A DNA stretch of 64,000 bases from Sulfuriflexus mobilis (GTDB taxonomy: Bacteria > Pseudomonadota > Gammaproteobacteria > AKS1). The notes below the pieces were generated by a model. That model searched no databases. It was not told the DNA's origin and saw nothing but the letters and a program-made list of their open reading frames with translations. Both the position numbers and the translations under genes were made by a program. Shown in pieces: positions 1 through 10,300 of this stretch (position 1 is the first letter of the stretch; every line of letters begins with the position of its first letter). The stretch is from the NCBI RefSeq assembly GCF_003967195.1, contig NZ_AP018725.1, forward strand, positions 868,001-932,000, in the 5' to 3' direction.

Positions 1-17
1 ATTTGGTTTCTAAAGGC

Positions 18-353
18 TCAACCAGACCGACTGTAATCGGCGGCCTTACCACTGATAAGATAAGCGAAGGCAATCACTTCGGCAACTGTAATATAGAGTT
101 CACGGGGGATTTCATCACCGATATCCAGCCTTGAGAGCAGGGCGGCGAGGTCGGCATCTTCATGCATGGGGACATCATGTTCACGTGCCAGCTCAAATAT
201 GCGTTTGGCAATCTCATCAGAGCCCTTGGCCGTGATCTTGGGGGCATTCTTGCCGTCGTATTTGAGTGCGATGGCGCGCGTGACCTCCTCCGGGACAGGA
301 CCACCGACGACCTCGCCGTGCAGGCTGCGGTGCTGGTGATTAGGCTTCTTCAT
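18..353 (-). CDS. FlhB C-terminal-domain-like protein (EscU/YscU/HrcU family)
   Basis: This 111-residue protein matches only the cytoplasmic C-terminal domain of FlhB, the substrate-specificity switch of the flagellar type III export gate. There are no membrane segments. Residues about 25-100 carry the recognisable fold pattern (VTRAIALKYDGKNAPKI, then a GDEIPRELYITVAEV motif), but the NPTH autocleavage loop of full FlhB is absent. It starts 3 bases after the stop of the FliK-like gene, so the two are almost certainly co-translated. Stand-alone FlhB-C proteins next to FliK-like proteins are common in Gammaproteobacteria. A role in hook-length or export switching is inferred from family and context. 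Confidence 0.85.
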   Translation of the reverse strand: MKKPNHQHRSLHGEVVGGPVPEEVTRAIALKYDGKNAPKITAKGSDEIAKRIFELAREHDVPMHEDADLAALLSRLDIGDEIPRELYITVAEVIAFAYLISGKAADYSRSG

Positions 354-356
354 ACC

Positions 357-1760
357 CTATGCCTCGGTGCGCACCAGTCCGCTGGAGGCGGGCTGGTCCA
401 TGGTGTTGTGTGCGCTGCCGGTAGTAAAACTAAACGCGACACTTTCGAGTCCCGCCAGCTGTAATCGTTTTTTGAGCAGGCCGATATGATGACGAAACAG
501 TTCGGTCGTAGCCGGGTCTTCACTCTTGAACTCCGTGCTGAGCAGACCGCCGCGGACACCGATAAGGGCCTGTACCTTGCCTATTTGCGGCAGGTCGAAA
601 TTGATAACGGCACGCCACTGATGCTGATGCTCTTTTTGTTGTTGCTGGCTGGTTTCCTGTTCGATGCGGATACCGATATTGGTGAATTGTTGCTGATAGA
701 AGACCGGTAACTCTGTATTGATAAGGGTGCGTACGGGTTCGTCACCGGGCATGGCGCTGAGTTGGTGGTGCTGAATCCGCGCCAGCCCGGCCTCGAGCTG
801 GTTGAGGATATCGGCGGCGATCCGTAACAATGCCTGGGCCGGGGTCGCGGCGGTGTTACCGGTATTAGCGGTGACCACGGGGGACACCTTCGGTGTGGTC
901 GCCAGTCCGGCCGGTAACAGGCGCTCGAGTAAGTGTTGCAAGCCCCCGAGTAAGCCCTTGCCCTGGCCAGGGTCTGCTGGGGCCGGCGACAGCAGTGGCG
1001 GCAACAGGGGGCGTGATGACGGGGTCAGCGGTGCTTGTCCGGCGAGTTTGCTGTTCGCGGCATTGACTAAGGCATTATACAGTTCAAGCCCGGCAGGCTG
1101 CTTAGTGGCATTGCCCGGTAGCCCGTTCGAGGTGGACTGCGGGGCACTGGTCTGTTGGGATTGCCATTGCAGGACCTGCCGGGCCAGACGCAACAGGCCG
1201 GCCTTGAGGTCCTGCAGGGTGTTGGGAGGCGGCTGGCCTGGCGCAGTTTGTAGCAGACGGGCCTCCAGTTGCGGGCCAGACTGATTCAGGGCCAGGCGTA
1301 GGCCCTCAGGCCTGGACAGCGTGGTCAGGTTGGGGCTGTGCTGAATCAGTTGGCCAATGGCCTCACGAATGGGTCGAGGCAACTGTTCTGCCCCGGGTTG
1401 TGCCAAGGCCCGCTGTAATTGCGTAAAGACCTCGGCCAGGGGTTTTTGCCTGGGCAGGGCACTACGCCAGGCACTGGCAAGGGTTTCCAGTTGTTGTGCC
1501 GCCTGACGGGCGCGTAACAGGGGGCCCTCGCTGGAGTTTTCCACTTGCAGCGACAGGGGCTGGCCGGGGGCGAGGTTTAGCGGTGACTTGACCCGCAGGG
1601 TTGCCGTGCCAATCCGCAGTTCTGCCTCGCCACCGGGCAAGAGCCGTTCCACACTGGCCTGCAGGGTTTGCCCCGGAGGTAATTGCTGTAGCAGCTCGCT
1701 GGGGCGAGAGGGGGTCAGCAGGGGGTGAGCTGACAGGATGTTGGGACCAATTGTACTCAT
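357..1760 (-). CDS. fliK: Flagellar hook-length control protein FliK-like
   Basis: A 467-residue protein with a long Gln/Pro/Ala/Leu-rich, low-complexity N-terminal two thirds and a compact C-terminal Flg_hook domain at about residues 355-445 (key stretch WRAVINFDLPQIGKVQALIG, then an LLKKRLQLAGL helix). That layout is typical of FliK ruler proteins, which are secreted during hook assembly and trigger the export switch through FlhB. The next gene encodes an FlhB-C-like protein 3 bases downstream, which supports the assignment. No other flagellar structural genes lie nearby, so this may be a second FliK-like protein rather than the main-operon one. The start is the ATG at 1760. Confidence 0.8.
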   Translation of the reverse strand: MSTIGPNILSAHPLLTPSRPSELLQQLPPGQTLQASVERLLPGGEAELRIGTATLRVKSPLNLAPGQPLSLQVENSSEGPLLRARQAAQQLETLASAWRSALPRQKPLAEVFTQLQRALAQPGAEQLPRPIREAIGQLIQHSPNLTTLSRPEGLRLALNQSGPQLEARLLQTAPGQPPPNTLQDLKAGLLRLARQVLQWQSQQTSAPQSTSNGLPGNATKQPAGLELYNALVNAANSKLAGQAPLTPSSRPLLPPLLSPAPADPGQGKGLLGGLQHLLERLLPAGLATTPKVSPVVTANTGNTAATPAQALLRIAADILNQLEAGLARIQHHQLSAMPGDEPVRTLINTELPVFYQQQFTNIGIRIEQETSQQQQKEHQHQWRAVINFDLPQIGKVQALIGVRGGLLSTEFKSEDPATTELFRHHIGLLKKRLQLAGLESVAFSFTTGSAHNTMDQPASSGLVRTEA

Positions 1761-1858
1761 GACGGGCTATACCGGTGTTGTTTGAACCGTTATTATGACT
1801 AGTATATATAAAGTATAGGGACTTGCCCGATTACTCTGATTAAAGTGATGTAAAGCGT

Positions 1859-2761
1859 ATGAATGAGCAGATAGGCGGTCGTTGGTATACAAGGCGCGGG
1901 GGTAAGGTCAGCGGGCCTTTTGCCGCGGGCCTGGTCAGTCGCCATATTCTCGTCGGTCGTCTCGACCCCAAGGATGAAGTTAGCAACGACAAGGAAAACT
2001 GGCGGCCGATCATCAAAGTCCCTGAATTGATCCCCGAGGTCATGAAAGGGGATCAGGATGACCCCTTCATTCATGAGCGTTTACTCGCGGCACAACGGTG
2101 GGCAGATGAGCGCCTGCAGGCAGACCGACGCCTGCAACAGGAAAATAGCGAATTTGCCGGGCAGCGTCGTGAGGGTGATCGACGTGAGGGTGAGTTTGAT
2201 GAGGTGCTCGGGCATCGTGGTGTGCTCCGCGACCGTGAGCTGGATATCAATGCCGAAAATACCCGTCTTGGTTGGGTATTTCTGTTACTGGTCCTGATCA
2301 GTATAGGGTGGGGTGGGTATTATGCCTACCATAACCGGCCGGAAGAGGTGGTGATTGACTGCCTGGCTAAACCGCTACCGGGTGTGAACTGGCAAAACTG
2401 CAGCTTGCAGGGTAGCGAGCTTAATGCCGTCGACCTGACGGCGGCAAACCTGCGTAATACCAACCTTACCGGTGTGCATTTGCAATCGGCTATGTTGACG
2501 ACGGTGAATGCCGACTTTACCAATATGAGTCTGGGTAAACTGGCGAATGCCGATTTGAGTCATGCCAGCCTGCTGGGGGCGAATCTGCGCAATGCTGATC
2601 TGCGTAATGCCAATCTTGAAAATGCCAACCTGTCTTTTGCCAATCTGAGCGGGGCCAACCTTGAAGGCGCCAACCTGCAAGGCACCATCCTGCATAAGGC
2701 CATCTGGACGGATGGTAGCAACTGTGCGGAAGGCTCGGTGACAGTGTGTAGCCAGCCCTAG
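1859..2761 (+). CDS. GYF-like / transmembrane / pentapeptide-repeat protein
   Basis: A 300-residue protein with three parts. Residues about 5-58 resemble the bacterial GYF_2-type domain (GGRWYTRRGGKVSGPF and a later NWRPI). A charged Arg/Glu/Gln-rich linker follows to about residue 130. One transmembrane helix lies at about 138-156 (VFLLLVLISIGWGGYYAY). From about residue 175 there are pentapeptide repeats of the A(N/D)Lxx type (ANLRNTNL, NADLRNANLENANL) that would form a right-handed beta-helix. The helix would be periplasmic if the N terminus is cytoplasmic. The partner is unknown. It runs opposite to the fliK-like gene upstream and converges on the methyltransferase gene. Confidence 0.8.
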   Translation: MNEQIGGRWYTRRGGKVSGPFAAGLVSRHILVGRLDPKDEVSNDKENWRPIIKVPELIPEVMKGDQDDPFIHERLLAAQRWADERLQADRRLQQENSEFAGQRREGDRREGEFDEVLGHRGVLRDRELDINAENTRLGWVFLLLVLISIGWGGYYAYHNRPEEVVIDCLAKPLPGVNWQNCSLQGSELNAVDLTAANLRNTNLTGVHLQSAMLTTVNADFTNMSLGKLANADLSHASLLGANLRNADLRNANLENANLSFANLSGANLEGANLQGTILHKAIWTDGSNCAEGSVTVCSQP

Positions 2762-2791
2762 ATAAGTTGTACTGCGTGGGTCTCCAGCCGC

Positions 2792-3640
2792 TTACTTCTC
2801 GGCGACAATATAACAGACCCAGCCGGCATCGGCCTCACCGACCTCGGTGGCTTCATAGTTGCCATCGCCTTCACCGTCTTCATCTTCGCCTTCCCAGTAG
2901 GCCTGTACTTTGGCAAAACCGGCCTCTTTGAGCAGTTCAAGCAGCTCCGGCATGGTCCACAGACGCCACTCATAGGTGAAGGCCTCTTTCATTTTTGAAC
3001 CATCAGGAAATTCGAAGTGAATATGGCAGACATAATCACCGTTAATCGGATTGTATTCTGACTGGTCCCAGGTATAGGTGAAGTCATCGTGCTCGGTGCT
3101 TTCTTCCAGCAGACGGAAGGCTTCGTAACCACCGAAACAATCGAGAAAGAATATACCATCATCCTTCAAAACTTCATGAATGCGCTTGAAGTAACCTCGC
3201 AGGGTGTCACGGTCCTTGAAACACCAGTAGCTGAAGTTCATGGCCAGTACCGCGTCCATCGGCTCGGTCTTCACGGTCAGGACGTTATCTTCCAACAGCG
3301 TGACGCGGGAAAGTTGCTCGTCGTTGAGCTTTGAAAGGTTGTGTTCACGCCCCCATTGCAGCACCTCCGGGTCCAGGTCGACACCAATGGCCTTGTTATC
3401 GGGACGGCGTTGTACCCATTCACAACAGACCTGCGAGGTGCCGGAGAAGTCCTCGCGCAACAGGCGCATCTTGCGGCCGCGAATGGCCTCGAAGGTCTCG
3501 TCGACAAAATCGATCTCGGTTTCGGCGTTTTGCACAGCCTCCTGGTAGAAGACATGGCGGTCGGCCTGTTCGGCCATGGTTGGGCCACTTTGTTGCTGTG
3601 CGCTGGATTGCTTGCGTTGTTTTCGTGATTGCTTAGCCAT
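2792..3640 (-). CDS. Class I SAM-dependent methyltransferase
   Basis: A 282-residue Rossmann-fold methyltransferase. The N terminus (about 25 residues) is basic and Gln/Ser-rich. Motif I is divergent (LREDFSGTSQVCCEWV instead of the usual D-x-G-x-G), followed by an acidic motif II (GVDLDPEVLQWG) and a motif IV region (MDAVLAMNFSYW). The C-terminal part is very acidic (EGEDEDGEGDG) before the last strand. The substrate cannot be read from the sequence. It shares its strand with the downstream fliK-like gene only beyond the oppositely oriented pentapeptide gene, and is probably its own unit or follows the aminopeptidase gene 26 bases upstream. Confidence 0.85.
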   Translation of the reverse strand: MAKQSRKQRKQSSAQQQSGPTMAEQADRHVFYQEAVQNAETEIDFVDETFEAIRGRKMRLLREDFSGTSQVCCEWVQRRPDNKAIGVDLDPEVLQWGREHNLSKLNDEQLSRVTLLEDNVLTVKTEPMDAVLAMNFSYWCFKDRDTLRGYFKRIHEVLKDDGIFFLDCFGGYEAFRLLEESTEHDDFTYTWDQSEYNPINGDYVCHIHFEFPDGSKMKEAFTYEWRLWTMPELLELLKEAGFAKVQAYWEGEDEDGEGDGNYEATEVGEADAGWVCYIVAEK

Positions 3641-3666
3641 AATGTTAACTACTTTACCATAGCCCT

Positions 3667-5145
3667 TTAAAGTTTGTCCTGTACCTGTCGTGATAATAAC
3701 AGTTCGAGTGTGAAACGTACGCCAAAACCGGTGATGTCAGTCGGGATGTGTGCCAGTCCCCCCTTATTGTTGCCTGCCGAGAGGTCAACATGTAACCACG
3801 GCACATCATCGACAAAGCGCTTGAGGAAACGGCTGGCAAGAATGTGATCAGCACCGCCATCCAGTGAGCACTGTTTAACATCAGCAATGTGGCTGTCGAG
3901 TGCCTTGTCGTAATCGTCGTCAATCGGGAAGGGCCAGACACGTTCGCCACTGTCACGACCGGCCTGGATGATGTCATCGATCAAACTATCACGATTGGTA
4001 AAGGCGCCACTGTAATTCGTACCGAGTGCGGCGACACAGGAACCCGTCAGCGTGGCGTAGTCGATGATCATGGCCGGTTTTTTCTTTGCCGCGAAGGCCA
4101 GTGTATCGGCCAGTACCATGCGTCCCTCGGCATCGGTGTGGATGATCTCGATGCTGGTACCGTTACTGGCGGTGACGACGTCATTCTGTTTATAGGCCTT
4201 CGGACCGATATGGTTCTGCGCCAGGGCCAGCCAGCAATCAACCGGGAAGTTGACCCTGAGCTCACTGAGGGCGAGGAAGCTGCCGAGTGCCACGGCACTG
4301 CCTTCCATATCCTCATGCATGCCGTGCATGTAACGCGCCGGTTTCAGGTTCATGCCGCCGGTATCAAAACAGATCCCTTTGCCGACCAGAGCGTAGGCCG
4401 GCTGGGCAGATTTTTTCTGCGGCTCGTAGCGTAGGTGCAGGATACCGGCATCTTCTTCCGGGCTGCCCTGGGCGACAGCGACGAAGGCACCGGCCTTTTT
4501 CTTGCGCAGCGCGGCCATGGTATGGAACTGCATCTTCCAGCCATGCTGTTTGGCCAGTTTGGCGACGCGTTTTCGGTATAAGCCGGGCGTGAGCTCGTTG
4601 GGCGGCAGGGTGGTGAGGTATCGGGCCAGGTTATTGCCGGCGGCCGAGGCCTCGACGCGGCGCGTATCCAGGGGTTTTTTCTGGTTATATATAAGAATAG
4701 ATTTAAGCTTACTGGCCGGGGCGGGCTTGGACTTCAGGCTCGGCATGCGTTCACTGGCGGCGAGCAGGGCGGCGAGCAGGGCCTCGGAGACGCGGCTGGC
4801 CAGCTTCGCCGGCAGGCCGGGCATACACAGGCTGAGGCTGGCCGGGTTTTGTGCCAGTTGTGGGGCGATCAGCTGGCGGGCCAGGCCGAGCAGGGCAAAC
4901 GGGCTGATATCCTCTTTCACGCAGCCGAAGCTGATATGGGTGCGTGTGGCGTTGGGCAGGTCACATTCGAGCACCGCCGATTCGGCCGGATCCCGGCTTA
5001 AACGCTCCTTGAGGACCTCGCGCCAGGCCACGGTAGGCCATTTTTCGTTCCGAATCCCCTCCGGCAGCACCATGACGAGGTTCTGACAGGTCTCCAGATC
5101 TGACTTTGTAAGTGTGCTTACATGTTGTTTTATCTTGATTTTCAT
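3667..5145 (-). CDS. Leucyl aminopeptidase, M17 family
   Basis: A 492-residue cytosolic M17 metallo-aminopeptidase. The catalytic C-terminal domain shows the metal-ligand and active-site signatures GKGICFDTGGMNLKP and HTDAEGRMVLADTL (family consensus NTDAEGRL). The N-terminal domain is divergent, and the first position of the signature is His rather than Asn. It releases N-terminal residues from peptides using two divalent metal ions. It is transcribed divergently from pdhA, with 98 bases between the starts, and is followed 26 bases later by the methyltransferase gene. The family call is firm; the symbol pepA is withheld because the N domain is divergent. Confidence 0.9.
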   Translation of the reverse strand: MKIKIKQHVSTLTKSDLETCQNLVMVLPEGIRNEKWPTVAWREVLKERLSRDPAESAVLECDLPNATRTHISFGCVKEDISPFALLGLARQLIAPQLAQNPASLSLCMPGLPAKLASRVSEALLAALLAASERMPSLKSKPAPASKLKSILIYNQKKPLDTRRVEASAAGNNLARYLTTLPPNELTPGLYRKRVAKLAKQHGWKMQFHTMAALRKKKAGAFVAVAQGSPEEDAGILHLRYEPQKKSAQPAYALVGKGICFDTGGMNLKPARYMHGMHEDMEGSAVALGSFLALSELRVNFPVDCWLALAQNHIGPKAYKQNDVVTASNGTSIEIIHTDAEGRMVLADTLAFAAKKKPAMIIDYATLTGSCVAALGTNYSGAFTNRDSLIDDIIQAGRDSGERVWPFPIDDDYDKALDSHIADVKQCSLDGGADHILASRFLKRFVDDVPWLHVDLSAGNNKGGLAHIPTDITGFGVRFTLELLLSRQVQDKL

Positions 5146-5243
5146 ACCATTAGCCGCCTTGAGTGCTGGTGATTTTCTTGACCTTGAGGTCTAAAACGCC
5201 GATCATAGCGCGCCTATTTGTTAACGGGTAGCAAAGGATCCGA

Positions 5244-6236
5244 ATGAAAGCCGCTGACAAGAAACGAGTTTTACGCGAAATGCTTTTCGCGCGCCGCTTC
5301 GAAGAACGTTGTTACGAAGCCTATGTTGAACGCAAAATTGGTGGATTCCTCCATTTGTACCCCGGTGAAGAGGCCTGTGCCTTCGGCGTACTCGAGGCCG
5401 CCAGGCCTGGTCATGACTATGTCATCACCAGTTACCGTGACCATGTGCATGCCATCAAGTGTGGGGTGCCACCGAAGGCCGTCATGGCCGAATTGTTTGC
5501 CAAGGAAACCGGTGTTTGCAAGGGCCTCGGTGGTTCCATGCACATCTTCGGTACCGAGCAGCGCTTCATGGGGGGCTACGCCCTCGTTGGCGGGCCGTTC
5601 CCGCTGGCCGCTGGTATCGCCAAGGGTATCAAGATGAAGGGGGGCGATGAGATCAGCATCTGCTTCCTCGGTGATGCCGCGAATAATCAGGGTGTCTTCC
5701 ACGAGAGCCTCAACATGGCCAAGCTCTGGGACCTGCCGGTGCTCTATGTGTGTGAGAACAACCTGTATGGTATCGGCACGCGTATCGATCGATCGACGGC
5801 CGTGATTGACCAGTACAAACGTGTCAGTGGTTATGATATCCCCTCTGCGCAGGTCGATGGTCAGGATATCGATAAGGTCTACGAGGCCGCCCAGATTGCC
5901 GTTGACCATGTGCGCAGCGGCAAGGGTCCGTACTTCCTCGAGCTGATGACCTACCGCTATCGCGGTCACTCCATGTCTGACTCGAATGCCTACCGTACCA
6001 AGGAAGAGGAACGCATGTGGGGTACGCGTGACCCGATCATCATTCTGCGTGACCGCCTGATCGAGGCCGGTGAAATAACGCTCGATGATTACAGTGCCAT
6101 GGATACCGAGATACTGGAAGAGATCGAGAACGAGGTGATCAAGTTTGCTGAAGAATCCCCGGAACCGTCTGCCGAACTGCTGCATAAGTATGTGCTTGCA
6201 GAGAACGACCCATGGGTTCACGGAGGTGCCAAGTAA
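5244..6236 (+). CDS. pdhA: Pyruvate dehydrogenase E1 component, alpha subunit
   Basis: A 330-residue thiamine-diphosphate enzyme subunit of the alpha2-beta2 type. It shows GLGGSMHIFG, the ThDP/Mg motif region FLGDAANNQGVFHESLNMA ending in a CENNLYGIG loop, and the lipoyl-docking/phosphorylation-loop-like stretch YRYRGHSMSDSNAYRTKEE. Together with the beta subunit it decarboxylates pyruvate and reductively acetylates the lipoyl arms of E2. The stop codon overlaps the next start by one base (TAATG), which implies translational coupling. Pyruvate is inferred from strong similarity to PdhA proteins and from the downstream acetyltransferase; a branched-chain or acetoin substrate is less likely. 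Confidence 0.93.
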   Translation: MKAADKKRVLREMLFARRFEERCYEAYVERKIGGFLHLYPGEEACAFGVLEAARPGHDYVITSYRDHVHAIKCGVPPKAVMAELFAKETGVCKGLGGSMHIFGTEQRFMGGYALVGGPFPLAAGIAKGIKMKGGDEISICFLGDAANNQGVFHESLNMAKLWDLPVLYVCENNLYGIGTRIDRSTAVIDQYKRVSGYDIPSAQVDGQDIDKVYEAAQIAVDHVRSGKGPYFLELMTYRYRGHSMSDSNAYRTKEEERMWGTRDPIIILRDRLIEAGEITLDDYSAMDTEILEEIENEVIKFAEESPEPSAELLHKYVLAENDPWVHGGAK

Positions 6237-7222
6237 TGGCTGAGATTATGTACTGGGAAGCCTTGCGTCGTGCACACGATGAAGAGATGACCCGTGACCC
6301 ACTCGTTATTTGTATGGGCGAAGACATCGGAGTTGCCGGTGGTACCTATAAGGCAACGAATGGCCTGTTCGACAAGTACGGTCCGGAACGCGTGATCGAT
6401 ACACCCATTTCAGAAGGCGGTTATACCGGTCTGGGTATCGGTGCATCGTTTCTCGGTGTGCGGCCGATCATTGAAATCATGTCGGTGAACTTTGCCTGGC
6501 TGGCGATGGATCAGATCTTCAACACAGCCGCCAAGGTGCGTTATATGTCCGGCGGTCAGCTGGAGGCCCCCGTTGTGATTCGTTCACCGGGTGGTACCGC
6601 GCATCAGTTGGGTGCCCAGCACTCGGCGCGTATGGAAAAGGTCTTTATGGGTGTGGCCGGTCTGCGTTCTGTGACGCCGTCGAATCCACGTCAGGCCTAT
6701 GGCCTGCTGAAGTCTGCGATTCGTTGTAACGACCCGGTGTTCATTAATGAACACGAACTCATGTACAACATGAAGGGTGAGGTACCGGACGAAGAATACT
6801 TCATGCCCTTGGAGGGCAGTGAAATTGCCCGACAAGGAACGGATATTACCTTGTTTGGTTACAACATCTCGGTGCACTGGTGTACGCAGGCCGCCGAAAT
6901 TCTGGCCAGCAAGCACGGTATTAACTGTGAGGTGATCGACCTGTATTCACTGGCGCCACTGGACCGTGACGGTATCAAGGCATCGGTCAGCAAGACACAC
7001 CGTGCCATTATTGTCGAGGAAGCCGAACCGGCTGTCGGTGTGGGTTCCGAGGTCATGGCGATCATCAACGAAGAATGCTTCTTTGAACTGGATGCAGCAC
7101 CTGTGCGGGTATCGGCACAGAATGTGCCGATACCGTATAACCACACACTGGAAAAGATGGCGATCCCGAATGCACAGGACGTGGTTAACAGCGTGCTGAA
7201 GATGTTTGGTCTCACAGGGTAG
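6236..7222 (+). CDS. pdhB: Pyruvate dehydrogenase E1 component, beta subunit
   Basis: A 328-residue transketolase-like beta subunit. The pyrimidine-binding part includes CMGEDIGVAGGTYKATNGL, DTPISEGGYTGLGIGA and IRSPGGTAHQLGAQHS. The C-terminal domain includes CEVIDLYSLAPLD and VEEAEPAVGVGSEV. I chose the ATG at 6236, which overlaps the pdhA stop as TAATG. An upstream in-frame ATG at 6212 would add eight residues that read through the end of pdhA. It forms the E1 heterotetramer with PdhA. The following gap of 109 bases contains a strong hairpin before the fused E2-E3 gene. Confidence 0.93.
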   Translation: MAEIMYWEALRRAHDEEMTRDPLVICMGEDIGVAGGTYKATNGLFDKYGPERVIDTPISEGGYTGLGIGASFLGVRPIIEIMSVNFAWLAMDQIFNTAAKVRYMSGGQLEAPVVIRSPGGTAHQLGAQHSARMEKVFMGVAGLRSVTPSNPRQAYGLLKSAIRCNDPVFINEHELMYNMKGEVPDEEYFMPLEGSEIARQGTDITLFGYNISVHWCTQAAEILASKHGINCEVIDLYSLAPLDRDGIKASVSKTHRAIIVEEAEPAVGVGSEVMAIINEECFFELDAAPVRVSAQNVPIPYNHTLEKMAIPNAQDVVNSVLKMFGLTG

Positions 7223-7277
7223 TTTGTTCCAAATAAATATTTGGCGCCTTAAGGCAAATCATTTCTGAACTTCTGTT

Positions 7278-7305
7278 GTGCCAGGGTAGTAAAATACCCT
7301 GGCAC
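7278..7305 (+). promoter_or_regulatory. Intercistronic hairpin between pdhB and the E2-E3 gene
   Basis: A perfect 11-bp stem (GTGCCAGGGTA / TACCCTGGCAC) with a six-base loop lies 26 bases before the start of the fusion gene. No U-run follows, so it is not a classical terminator. It could stabilise mRNA ends or tune E2-E3 expression relative to E1. The function is inference. Confidence 0.45.
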
Positions 7306-7331
7306 GGCACAACCAACATAACGACAAGACT

Positions 7332-10300
7332 ATGGCCGAATCATACATGATTAAAATGCCACAGCTCTCGGACACAATGACCGAAGGCGTGGTGGTGACC
7401 TGGGAAAAGAACATCGGTGACAAGGTGTCACGTGGTGATATCGTCGCGACGGTCGAGACCGACAAGGCGATTATGGATGTGGAAGTCTTCCGTGAGGGAT
7501 TCCTCTCCGGGCCGCAGGCCGCTGTCGGTGACACGGTTGCTGTGGGTGATTCGATTGCCTTTCTTGTTGCCACCGAGGCCGAAATCCAGGCTGCCGATTC
7601 AGCGGCACCTGAAGATTCTGCAAGCGCCGAGTCCGAAGGCAAGCCAGAGATTGAAGTCGATGCCAATGCCGATGTCGGTGTGCCGGCTGGTGTTACGTAC
7701 ACCATCAAGATGCCACAGTTATCCGATACCATGACCGAGGGTCTGGTGGTGAGCTGGGAAAAGGCCATTGGTGACAAGATCGAACGTGGTGATATCGTTG
7801 CCACGGTAGAGACCGACAAGGCCGTGATGGATGTCGAAGTCTTCCGTGATGGTTTCCTCTCCGGCCCGATTGCCGCTACGGATAGCACAATCGCCGTCGG
7901 TGAAGCCATGGCCTATCTGGTGGACAATGCGGAGCAGGTTGTAGCGGGTGAACACACGGGTGGCGGTGCTACGGCCGCTGCTGCCGAGAGTCATACACCA
8001 GCAGCAGTGATGAAAAAGGCTTCAGCACCGATGCCGGCCGTCAGCGCTGATGTGGCCCCGGCGGCACGTCCGGATAACAAACAGGCCACGCCGTTTGCGC
8101 GCAAGCTGGCAACTTCTCTACACGTGAACCTGAATACTCTGCACGGTAGTGGCCCGGACGGTGTGATCACCGCCGATGATGTACGCTCCGCGCAACCGAT
8201 CGAGCGCCCAACCGAGATCGGTGCCCAGGTCCCGGCGCATGTCATGCCGGAGATCCAGGTGCCGGGTCATGGCCGCGATATGACCGCGATGGAAAAGGCC
8301 GTCAGCCATTCGATGACCGCGTCCTTAACGATGCCAACCTTCCGCGTCACCATTAATGCCAAACCCGGTGCGCTGATCAAGGCTGCCAAGGCCAACGGTG
8401 TTTCCGTAACGGTTGCAATTGCCAAGGCCTGTGCCGTGGCGATGGCAAAACACCCGAACATGAACTGGGCCTACCAGCCGGTCGACAAGATCGTTGAGCG
8501 CGACAATATCGATATCGGTATGGCCGTGTCTGCCGATGGCGGTGGTCTGGTCGTACCGGTGCTGCGTCATTGCGAGTCACGCAGTCTCGAAGAACTCAAC
8601 GATAGCTGGGGCGACCTCGTCGGCCGTGCGCGCAAGCGTCGTCTGGCACCGGAAGAATATGCCAACCCGACCTTCATGGTCTCGAACATGGGCATGATGG
8701 GCGTCAGTTACTTTGATGCCATCCCGACCCCGGGCACGGCGGCGATCCTCGCGATCTCCTCGGCCGGTCCGGAGGGTATGCCGCTGACCATTACCGCCGA
8801 TCACCGTGTGGTGAATGGTGCCGAGGTTGGCATGTATCTGAACACATTAAAAGCCGCCATCGAACAGCCGGAAGAGTGGATGGGCCCAAGTGGCCCGGCG
8901 ATCCCGGAAGGTGACTGGGACTATGACGTCGTCGTCATCGGCGGTGGCCCGGGCGGTGAAGACTGTGCCCGTGACCTGGCCGGTCATGGCATCAAGGTCG
9001 CTATGATCAACGATTCGCCATTCCCGGGCGGTGAGTGCCTGTGGCGTGGTTGTATCCCGTCCAAGGCCTGGCGTGCTGCAGCGGATCGCATTCGCGACCG
9101 TGCCCACGATGAACACCTCGGCGTCACCGGCACCAACAAGGCCAAGCTCGACTGGGCGGCTTTGGAAAAGACCCGTCGTCACGTGCTTGAAACCCGTGGT
9201 GAGATGGCCCTGAAGACCGACAAGGGTGTCAAGGTCGATGTCATCCAGGGTTATGCGTTGTTTGAAAGTGAGCACCGCGTGTTTGTTGATACGAGTGCCA
9301 ACAACGATAACCCGCATGCACGTGCACCTCTCGGTGATGCCTCGCAGGGTCGCCACATCAGCTTTGGTTGTGCCGTGATCGCCACGGGTGCACCACCCTT
9401 TATTCCGCCGATCCCGGATGCCGCCGAAGGCGTCGAGAACGGCAGTGTGCTGACCTCCGACACCGTCTGGGGCCTGGATGGCGTGCCAAAGAAACTTGCT
9501 GTCGTTGGTGGTGGTGCCATCGGTGTCGAGATGGCGCAGATCTTCCAGGACTTTGGTAGCAAGGTGACCCTGTTCGAGGCGCAGGACCGTATCCTCGCCG
9601 AGGTCGAACCAGAGATTGCCAAGAACCTTACGGCGATCCTCAATGACGACCCGAACCTGACCATCCTGACCTCGACCGGTCTTGCCAGTATCAAGGGCAA
9701 GCCGGGGGCGGTGAAGTTGTCTTATAAAGATAGCGACGGTAAGTCACACAGCCAGACGGTTGACTACGTCATCATGGCCACCGGTAAGCGCCCGTTACTC
9801 GAACCGCTGCAACTCGATAAGGCCGGTGTCGCCGTTGAGAACGGTATTATCAAGGCCGATGCCCGTTGCCGCACCAGCGTGCCGCATATCTTCGCCGTCG
9901 GTGATGTCATCGGTGGTCTGATGCTGGCGCATACTGCCGGTCAGCAGGGCCGTGTTGCTGCCATGACCATCCTCGGCGAGGATATGCAGTACGATCAGGA
10001 TATGGACTCCGGTGTGATCTTCTCGCGCCCAGAGGCCGCCTTTGTTGGCCTGTCGGTCGAACAGGCCAAGGCCAAGGGCATCGATGCGGTTGAGGTGAAG
10101 ATGCCGATGAGCATCGACGCCAAGGCCATGATCACCAACGAGACCCACGGCATGATCAAGATCGTCGCCGACAAGAGCAGTCAGCGTGTGATCGGGGTTC
10201 ATTATCTGGCCGATCACGCCGATACCCTTATTGGTGAGGGTGTGATGATGGTCTCCGGGCGCATGAGCCTGGAGCAGGTGGCGAATGCCATCCACCCACA

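Noticed and set aside
5271-6221. A 316-codon frame antisense to pdhA
   Set aside because: It mirrors the pdhA gene almost exactly in extent; the sense strand has clear E1 alpha motifs and overlaps properly with pdhB.
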